From the NCBI RefSeq assembly GCF_964656455.1, contig NC_135715.1, positions 166,810,437 through 166,874,436 of the forward strand: DNA of 64,000 bases. The letters are read 5' to 3'. The notes below the pieces were generated by a model. That model saw only the letters and a program-made list of their open reading frames with translations. It was not told the DNA's origin and searched no databases. Positions 56,271 through 64,000 of this stretch are shown one piece after another. Position 1 is the stretch's first letter; every line of letters starts with the position of its first letter. The translations under genes were made by a program, and so were the position numbers. The stretch comes from Halichoerus grypus (lineage: Eukaryota; Chordata; Mammalia; Carnivora; Phocidae).

Positions 56271-57234
56271 AATATAAATTGTGAAGGACACTAGACAAAT
56301 CTAAGGAAGGTTTGGTGTAGCTTTTTAAATGTATACTTGTGATGCATATTGAACGACCAGTTGTAGACCAGTAGACCCTAGGGCATTAGAAAAGAAATCT
56401 GAATGGAATTAAAAGTTGTATCCACTGCTTGCAAGCATCTCCTATTGGAAAGGAGAAGGCATAGACCTTGCAAACTATAAGATGGATATGGTGATGGACA
56501 CAACACACCAAGGCAGCAGGAGTGATTCTAGAAGAATTAGCCAGAGACCCATATAGAGGGCAATGTATGGCTTAATGCCACATAGGGCTTTCCACTGTCA
56601 GGGTGAGGGTTTGACAATGCACCTGGTTTTAGCACCTCACTGTTTATATTTTCCCAACATAAACGGCTCTTGAGTCATCAAGAAAATGACATTGTCTTTT
56701 TTCATTTGAGACTCAGAACCTATATTTTTTGACTAAAAGCAACATTTTCATTTTAACTTTGAAGTTGTATTACCTGTTAAGTCAGCACATAGTGATGCAA
56801 CAGAAAAGACAAGCTGGTTGGATGTGAGTGTGTGAGAGAGATTTGGTAAGCAGAGAGTGGTTTCTGTTAATGAAGCAACTATAATTAAATTTGTTATTAC
56901 AAATACAAATGTCAAATATTAGAGAGAAAATCAATTTGTTGGGGAGAAGATAGTTATGAATTGGAAGCTTTCATATCTACTGCTGATTGGGACCCGAAGA
57001 GTGATGCCAAAACCAAAGTGAGTCAGGATATATCTTATGAGTTCTTTGCCTTAGATTCTTAAAATAAAGGATAGGACATTTTTTAGACTCTGTGACTATT
57101 GTTAAAGCTATAACACAAGAATTATGGTTGAAATTACATATTTGCTCTCACTCACACTTCAGATTTATATTTTAGATAAACATAATGAAATTAGAGATTC
57201 TGAGCCAGATCCAGCATAGAGAAAAATATTCTTT
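56271..57234. other. Single-copy DNA, no feature recognised
   Basis: No frame or family recognised. Confidence 0.4.
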
Positions 57235-57984
57235 TTTTTCTTAATTTATTGACATTTAATTTATATACTATGGAAGGCACACACACAAAAAACTGTAAAT
57301 ATACTGTTTGATGGATTTCAGCAAACATATACACTCATCTAAAACAATAACAATCAAGATAGGAAACATTTCCACCACCATAGAAAGTCCCTGTGCTCCT
57401 TTCCATTCAATATCCCTCCCTCTGCCCTTCGGAATCTTTCTGATTTCTATCACCGTAGCTCAATTTTGCCTATTCTAAAACATCATATAAATAAAACCAT
57501 AATTATGCATTATTTTGTGTCTTGCCTCTTTTGCTTAACGTTATACTGAACAATTCACCCACATTGTGCATGTCAGTGATTCATTCTCTTTGGTTGCTGA
57601 GAAATATTCCAGCCATATATGTGGTATATATGAACATGCCACAATTTATTTATTTTTCTGTTGGACATTTTAGGTTGTTTCAGTTTTTAGCCATTTTAGG
57701 TTGGGACTTTGTGAAATTAACATTTGTTAAGTAGAGCCCCAGGGTGTCAAATGGTGAGCCAAGTTCCACCAAAAAACTGTAAGGGGAAGTGAAATAGTGT
57801 TTATTACTCAAGGTAAGGACCAAGGTACACAGCAAGCCATGCAGGGAGAACAAGGCAGGGAACAGGGAGAGAGCAGGGTTGGACCTGGGCCACATGCCTT
57901 TATTAGGGTCTGAGGGTGAAATGCTTTGAGGTTCCCCTGCTCAGGCAGAATATGACAATTTAAACCAATAAGAGTGGGATTTTT

Positions 57985-58158
57985 GGGGGGAGCCTGGGTA
58001 GCTCAGTCAAACATCTGCCTTCAGCTCAGGTCATGATCTCAGGGTCCTGGGATTGAGCCCCATGTAGAACTCCCTGGTCAGTGGGGAGCCTGCTTCTCCT
58101 CCCTCCCCCGTCCACCCACCAGCTCCTGCACATGCTCTCTCAAAAAAAGAAAAAAAAA
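57985..58158 (+). mobile_element. CanSINE, nested in the LTR-like insert
   Basis: GGGGGGAGCCTGGGTAGCTC head, CAGGTCATGATCTCAGGGTC, GGGGAGCCTGCTTCTCCTCC and an A-rich tail. The target duplication AAGAGTGGGATTTT lies at 57971-57984 (approximately) and 58159-58172. The head has lost a few bases (AGTCAAACATCTGCC). This is the third layer of the stack. Confidence 0.92.
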
Positions 58159-58181
58159 AGAGTGGGATTTTGGTAAGCTTT

Positions 58182-58199
58182 GGGCAGGGTGGGGTGGGG
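58182..58199 (+). repeat. Potential G-quadruplex motif
   Basis: GGGCAGGGTGGGGTGGGG: four G-runs of three or four with loops of one or two bases. It lies just right of the nested SINE within the LTR-like insert. Whether it folds in cells is unknown. Confidence 0.7.
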
Positions 58200-60235
58200 T
58201 GTGCCGTGTCTCTTCTAAGGCATGCACAAAGGGAAGGGCCTGGGGGTTGGAGGAGAGTGCTTAAGACAAGGGTCATTGAGGTAGTTTTATCAGGAACTTA
58301 AATTTACTTGTGACCCTGCAGGCTGTTCCCTAGGCCCTGTGCCCCCTGGAGGAGCTAGTGGTCAGTTCAAGGTCCCTGCAGGTTGCTTGGCCATAGGACA
58401 TGGATGAAATGGATGCTGAGGCAGCAATATTGCAGAGTTCAGCTAAACTCTCAACAAGTGGCTATTAATATCCTTGGACAATTCATTGTAAGAATAGATA
58501 TATCTTTAATTTTACAAGAAAATGCCAAACAATTTTCAGAAGTAGTTTGTCATTTTTACACTTACAAATGATGTATGAGGTCCATTTGCTCTGTAAGCTC
58601 ACCATTTGGTATTTCCAGTCTTTCTAATAACAGCAATTCTAGTGGGTGTGTATTGGTATCTCATCGTGGTTCTAATTTACATTTTATTGATGACTAATTC
58701 TATTGAGCAACTATATATGTGTAAAATAGCCAATATGATTATCTTTTGTGAAATATCTCTTTAATACTTTTACCCATTTTATAAATAGGGTTGTTAAAAC
58801 TCTTAATTTTGATGAAGTCTAATCTATCAATTTTTCTTTTATGGCTATACTTTCTGTATCCTAAGAAATTTTTGCCTACTTCAAGTTTACAGAGATATCC
58901 TCCTATGTTTCTCCTATGAGCTTTATAGATTTGACTTATGTTCAGTTCTATGATCCATCTCAAATTAATTTTTGTGTATCGTGTGGGGTAGGATTGAGCT
59001 TTTTTTCTAAGTTTTTAAAATAAGGATTTGAAGAGCACTGTTTGTTGAAAAAGCGTTTTTTTCTTTACTCATTGAATTGAATGGTAACATTGTTGAAAAT
59101 ATATTGATCAAATATGAGTGTCTATTGGTTCCATTAATCTATTTGTCTATCTTTACACTAATACCTCATTGATTTAACTTTATGGTAAATGTGAAATTCT
59201 GATAATATAGGCATTCCAACTATGATCCCTCTTTTAAAGATTGTTTTGGCTGTTGTAGGTCATTTTAATTTCAGTATAAATCTTGCAATCAGTTTTTCAA
59301 CTACCAAGAAATCTGTTGAGATTTTCTTTGAGAAGACATTATGTATTATTATCTTAATAGTATTGAGTCTTGTCATCTATGAACATAGTATAGCTCTCCA
59401 TTTAATTAGATCTGTAATTTCTCTCATCAATGTTTTATAATTTTCAGTATGGTAGTCTTTCATATTTTCTTTAAATTTATTCCCAGCTATCTTATATTTT
59501 TGCTTACTAATACAAATTAGTTTTTTGCTTTTATTTCATTTTATAATTGTTTCTAGTATACAAAAGACTTTTTGTGTTTTAATCCTTTATCCTACAAATG
59601 TGTTAAGTCACTTTCAGTTTTAGTAGATTTTCTAGGATTTCCTGTTTATACAACCATGACATCTGCAAATAGAGACTTTCACTTTTTCTTTTCCAAATTT
59701 TATGACTTTTTTCTTTCTTCTTTGTGCCATATTTCACTGGCTAGTGAAATATTGCATAGAGATGGACAAAAGAAATAATCTTGTACCCTATTTTAGAGGG
59801 AAAGTATTCATTAATTCACTGTGCCACTAACCATACATTTTTATATATGAGTCATATCAGAATGAGGAGGTTTTTCCTATCCTTAGATTGTTGAAAATTT
59901 TTTCATGATTAGGTTGAATTGTTTCAAATGCTTTTCCACAATTCTTGAGATAATCACATGATTCTCTTCACCAATAAAACTATCTGGGTTTGGAGTTCTC
60001 ATTGTGTGAAGGCTTTGGTTATGAATTCAGCTTCCTAAAGATCAAGAGCCATTCAGATTTTTTGTTTCTTCTTTTTAGTAACTTGTGCTTATGAAGGTCT
60101 TTGTCCATTTCTTCCAGTTGTTAAGTGTATTGTCATCAAGCTTTATAACATTCCTTTATTATCCTTTAAATATTTGCAGGATCTTTGTAGTGATGCTTCC
60201 TCCTCTTTCCTTATATTGGTTATTTTCTATAAGAT

Positions 60236-62524
60236 TTGGTGTCAGGTCCTGTTGATGTGGTTGACCCTTAAAAGACAGCATTTCCCCTTATGGCCTTTCC
60301 TTTGCAAAGCATCAGGAGGCCCTTTCAAGATCTGCCTCTACCTAGGTGAGCCAGATAAGGAGAGTTGCTATAAAATGAAAGAGCCGCAAGTATTAGCCAG
60401 CACGTAATAACATAAGCTAAAGAAGTAACTGGAGCACTGGACATTTTTGTTGATTAATTCAGGGAGCATAAGCTTGAAAAAGGGAGATATTATGGGCTTG
60501 AGAGCACTTTCTCAAGGTACAGTATTGAACACCTAGCAAACATCCCAGTAGATGGTTCTAACTTGCTGCTCAGGAGGCCCCTGGAGGCCTGGAGGAAGTG
60601 AGGGCTCATCCAGAGTGGTGTTGCAATGCTTAAATTGCTGTGGAAGAGAGTAATGAGGAGAATGAAAGGGTCAGGGAAGTGAGCATGCTGAAGTGGATAA
60701 GTTAGGTGAGAACAAAGGACATATTCAAGCATTACATTTTACAGGAAGGCCCAGAGGACATACATTTACCAAGGCCATCAAGAACATACTGGTAAGACAG
60801 GCACCAGCATCTTCAGTTGTGGCTCTTCAGGCTAGCACTGATGGTCTGAGAGGATTCATGGAGTTTGATATGCTAATGGAAATGGGTATGAAAAGAGAGC
60901 CCAGTTAGTGGCTCTTAACCACCCCAATGCAAGGTGTTTCAATCACTGCAATGACTAGCAAGGTTAGTCGTCTTGCCCTTCAGAGAAATGTGCAGATGGT
61001 GAATGGAACACAGCCTCCCTTGAAGAAATAGATGGACAGTCAACAAGAAAGAGTACTGCTTAATTTATATGATCAAAAGAAAAACAGAAGGGAGCTGTGA
61101 GGTTACTATTAATGGATAAAATAGAGCCAAAGGATATTAATCAATATCCTTACAATGTGTCCCTTTCATAAGATTACTAAGCACCTGTGAGTCCCTTCAC
61201 ATATTTCATTAGATATCTGTGCTTTTATTTATCCAGATTTTCTCCATTTCATCAGCCAGTTAGCTCTCCAGCATACTGAAACTTAATTAATAAACAATTT
61301 GCTTCAGTTTTTTCTGTGAAACTGTTTTCAATCTTTGATTCACAGAGCTCTGATGCTTATTAATTTTTCATTGTACATGCAACCACAGTTTTTAATTCTG
61401 CACTTGCATACCTGGTAGCAACTGGCTCTTGTTTCCTACTGGGAATAGAGTGGTAAAGGACATTTCCAAGTCAGCCTATGTTTTGATACATGGCTCTTAC
61501 ACTCTGTCTCATTTCTTCATATTTATCATGAAGAAATTATAATATCTACGCCAAGATAGCAAGAATGATTCTCTCCAAACTAAGAATTTATTTTTATTTC
61601 ACTTTACTCCACTTTTCAAAACCTCTGGGATAGCCAGGACATAACAAGAATGATTGTCTCCTTTTTTTATCTTCTTGGTCCTCCTTTATTTGCCTTTGTA
61701 CTCAAGTACTTTTTGCTTTGTCAATTTAAGAGTTGAATAACTTTGGCTTCTGGCCCTGGATAAAGATTTTTCCATATTCATTACTTAACTCATTGGATTT
61801 ACTGTTGTTTAACAAGTTTCTATTTTATTGCTAACACTTAGCTGAGTGCTCAAGGCAGAATTGTTGTTAATCCTCCTTCTAAGACCATTTCTAAAGACAC
61901 AAGGGATTTCCTTTTTTTCACATTTCATTGTTAAAACATACTGAGATATTCATTTTAATATGTTTACTTTTCCCTAGCACAGAAAGTACTTGCATTGTGA
62001 AGTAGTGCATTAGTATGAGGCACTTTTGATGTTAAGGAAGCCATGACATTTACAACAGAATAATTCTACTTTGTGGAAACTGAATTCTCTTCTATTTTTA
62101 TCTTCAACTTTCCAGATCTGTGTCTGTATATCCAACAGTATAAAATCATCTCTCCCCCAACCCTCCCACCCAACACCGCCACCAAGTCAAAGATGTGAAG
62201 TAACAATATTGAACAAGTGGCCTGTCAGCTGAAGGCAGTCATTCTTGTCAACATTGAGTAGGATTCTTTCACAGAATTAATAACAAGCTCAGTTTGCGAT
62301 AGGGTACATAGAGTAGATGGACAACATGAAGGAGAAGAAAACGACTATATTAAGCAAGAAAGCCATAATGTAAAACTAGTAATGATTTTTCCATTGAATT
62401 GGTAATGTCCGATTTATCACAGACATATGGCTGAGCAAGACCATTGCAGCTTTCTCTTCAGTCCAAATTTCTGGAAGGAGAAAATAATGGCTGATTCACA
62501 GCTACACTTCGGATTGTATTAATA
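60236..62524. other. Single-copy DNA, no feature recognised
   Basis: About 2.3 kb. Frames at 60174-60407, 60490-60732 and 60693-60908 have no recognisable domain. No repeat family assigned. Confidence 0.4.
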
Positions 62525-63000
62525 ATTCTCATTTGCAAGTGATCAAAACCTAATTTAAATCAACTTAAGCACAGAAAGGGATTTATTAACTCATACAAGT
62601 GGAAAGCCCAAAGGAGGCAGCTATTCAGGTGTGGCTGGATCTTAGGGTTCAAACAATGTCATCAAATTTCTGTGTCTTCATCTTTCAGCTCTGCTTCATC
62701 TGTATTGATGTTATTCTCAGACAGGTACTCCCATGGTGGCAAAGGAGACTGTCATAGCTCCAGGCTCTACATTAGCTGTTTAGTAACTTCAGGAGAGAAA
62801 GGGCTTCTACTCTGGTAGCTCTGATGGAAAATGCAAAACAAGATTCAATTTGATCTGGATTGGGTCATGTACCCGTCCTATCGTGGAAGAACAGGGTCGG
62901 ACTACCGTGACTGCTTAAGATACCCTCATGGAAAAAAGAATATGTTAACAAAAGAATGGAAAAAGAATATTATTAGACTGGCAAAACTAATGGAATTCTC
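62525..63000. mobile_element. Unassigned ancient interspersed repeat, copy 3
   Basis: TTTGCAAGTGATCAAAACCT, CAACTTAAGCACAGAAAGGG, ATTTATTAACTCATACAAGT, CAGGTGTGGCTGGATCTTAG, CTCTGCTTCATCTGTATTGA, CTCCCATGGTGGCAAAGGAG, GTCATAGCTCCAGGCTCTAC and TTGGGTCATGTACCCGTCC are in the order of a common old mammalian repeat that I recognise but cannot name. Less complete copies are at 42795-43870 and 43915-44335. Confidence 0.5.
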
Positions 63001-63296
63001 TACAAACGCCCAGTTCTACCACCCTTGAACTCTGCCTCCTCTCTAAGTAGGTGAGATGTTACTCTGTGGTCTCCAAACTGAGAATGCAGTCTCTATTTTG
63101 CATAACTGGTGCCGCAGCAACCAGTTCCAGTCTTAAGGAAAGGTAGAGAAAGCATTGCTGCATTTAGTGGAATGAACACTAGGCTAGAGCCTCCTTCCCA
63201 CTCTCTGTGCATCTATAATAATCTCTGTATATACTTCTATCCTATTGTATTATAATTTTTGCTAACCCATATATCTTCTTCACTAGACCAAGAATG

Positions 63297-63453
63297 TTTT
63301 TTTTTCAATTTTTTTTATCATGTTATGTTAACCACCATACATTACATCATTTGTTTTTGATGTAGTGTTCCATGATTCATTGTTTGCGCATAACACCCAG
63401 TGCTCCATGCAGAACGTGCCCTCCTTAATACCCACCACCAGGTCAACCCATCT
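63297..63453 (-). mobile_element. Carnivore L1, 3' UTR only
   Basis: T-run complement, then CATGTTATGTTAACCACCAT, ATTACATCATTTGTTTTTGA, GTGTTCCATGATTCATTGTT and AACACCCAGTGCTCCATGCA: the carnivore L1 3' UTR read backwards, about 150 bases. A heavily 5'-truncated and comparatively young insertion. Target duplication not clear. Confidence 0.85.
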
Positions 63454-63733
63454 GTCTATTTATCTGTGTATCATGCATGTTTAGCCTAGTGTCTGACAGT
63501 GGGTTCTTATATGCCTGTTGAATAAATATATAAATGCCAAAATAAATAATATTTTAAAAGGCAAAGTTTATTTTAATTATCATCAGTATCATAACCAAAA
63601 TCAGAGAAAGAGGCCTTTTCAATCTTTTTCCAGAATTGATGAACCAAATATTTTAGTATCAAAGATTTCATTTATCTTATTATTGTAAATAACAGTAGAA
63701 AGCCCTTAAATGTGTACGATACTTCATCATTTT
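63454..63733. other. Short AT-rich single-copy DNA
   Basis: No feature recognised. Confidence 0.4.
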
Positions 63734-64000
63734 TCAAAGAACTTTTACTACCATTATCTCTTTTGGTCTGAAACAATAAGTTTCTTTATCTTTGATTTTC
63801 TGTAGTTTGAAAATGATATGCCTAGGTATAGTGGGGGTTTTTTTGGTTTGTTTTTGTTTGTTTGTTTTGTATTTTTCCTGCTTAGTATTCTCTGAGTTTC
63901 CTGGATCTGTGATTTGGTGCTTGACATTAATTTGGGGAAATTCCCAGTCATTATTTTTCAAATATTTCTTCTGTTCCTTTCTTTTTTCTCCTTTAGGTAT
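63734..64000 (-). mobile_element. L1 or HAL1 ORF1 remnant, cut by the window edge
   Basis: The reverse-strand translation of 63754-63951 contains GNFPKLMSSTKSQIQETQRI, and the next frame reads IPRHIIFKLQKIKDKE. Together they parallel the C-terminal domain of L1 ORF1 (NFPNL, then PRHIIVK and K-KDKE), an RNA-binding region. The switch of frame marks a frameshift, and T/G-rich expansion at 63830-63870 adds low complexity. A dead fragment; it continues beyond the window. Confidence 0.6.

Larger units (their letters stand above)
57727..58425. mobile_element. LTR-like insertion in the old L1, itself carrying a SINE
   Basis: GC-richer than the surrounding L1. It includes GTGTTTATTACTCAAGGTAA, AGCAAGCCATGCAGGGAG, CCACATGCCTTTATTAGGG, AACCAATAAGAGTGGGATT and CCTGTGCCCCCTGGAGGAG. 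Length (about 500 bases without the SINE) and composition suggest a solo LTR, possibly antisense, since TTTATT motifs could be a complemented AATAAA signal. I cannot name a family and found no clear target duplication. Confidence 0.4.
57235..60235 (-). mobile_element. Ancient L1 remnant, split by an LTR-like insert
   Basis: Minus-strand old L1 from the 3' UTR (57235-57500) through ORF2 to about 60235. The reverse strand of 58739-58963 reads KNFLGYRKYSHKRKIDRLDFIKIK, an L1 ORF2 C-terminal-type segment. Further blocks are GTATTGGTATCTCATCGTGG, CAATTTTTCTTTTATGGCTA, ATCCATCTCAAATTAATTTT, GTCTATTGGTTCCATTAATC, ACCATGACATCTGCAAATAG and CTTTGTCCATTTCTTCCAG. Sequence foreign to L1 at about 57727-58425 interrupts it. 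About 2.3 kb of L1 remains, all frames broken. Confidence 0.85.

Overview
The window looks like non-coding, repeat-rich nuclear DNA from a carnivore mammal, most likely an arctoid caniform (bear, seal or mustelid group). The evidence is fifteen CanSINE copies (tRNA-Lys-derived carnivore SINEs). They have the typical head (GGCGCCTGGGTGGCTCAGT), a pyrimidine-rich 3' part, and AATAAA-rich A-tails. Several carry the arctoid-type tail region (reading CTCCCCCTGCTTGTG on the element strand) rather than the dog SINEC_Cf head. Two L1 copies also have the carnivore-type L1 3' UTR. The species call is inference; the order-level call is firm.

I found no protein-coding gene, exon or intact RNA gene that I can support. 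The open frames present are short, and nearly all are shadows of repeats or low-complexity DNA. The window is best read as intergenic or deep intronic sequence.

Layout. 1-6.4 kb: an L2 remnant split by a young SINE, further SINEs, a MIR, a ~170-bp non-adjacent duplication (about 3992-4165 and 4411-4605) and an LTR-like relic. 6.4-11 kb: mostly single-copy DNA with a perfect short hairpin (8406-8448) and an ancient L1 ORF2 remnant. 11.2-12.1 kb: a 5'-truncated carnivore L1 with flanking duplications. 15.7-18.7 kb: a stacked cluster of L1M 3' UTR, SINE, carnivore L1, SINE, MaLR LTR and L1ME 3' UTR. Inside that carnivore L1 is a 5' half of tRNA-Cys(GCA) flanked by a perfect 17-bp target-site duplication (16891-16956), the most interesting item here. 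20.6-22 kb: MaLR LTRs. 25.6-30.1 kb: MIR, opposed ancient L1 pieces, a SINE and two more MIRs. 34-40.3 kb: SINE, several MaLR-type LTRs, a MER5-type DNA transposon and a tail-to-tail L2 pair. 42.3-47.5 kb: SINEs, an unassigned ancient repeat present in about three copies, an MLT2-type LTR and two MIRs. 47.5-54.7 kb: L2, L1M/L1ME and MLT1 remnants. 54.7-55.1 kb: a large ATCT microsatellite with a 122-bp higher-order repeat. 56-60.2 kb: a young SINE, then an ancient L1 interrupted by an LTR-like element that itself carries a SINE. 60.2-64 kb: mostly single-copy DNA, then a short carnivore L1 3' UTR and an L1 ORF1-like remnant at the edge.

No genes act together here. The history is one of successive retrotransposition: L2/MIR first, then MER5, MLT/MaLR and L1M, then older CanSINEs, then carnivore L1 and young CanSINEs. 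Repeat family names rest on remembered consensus features, not a database search; boundaries of ancient elements are approximate (tens of bases).
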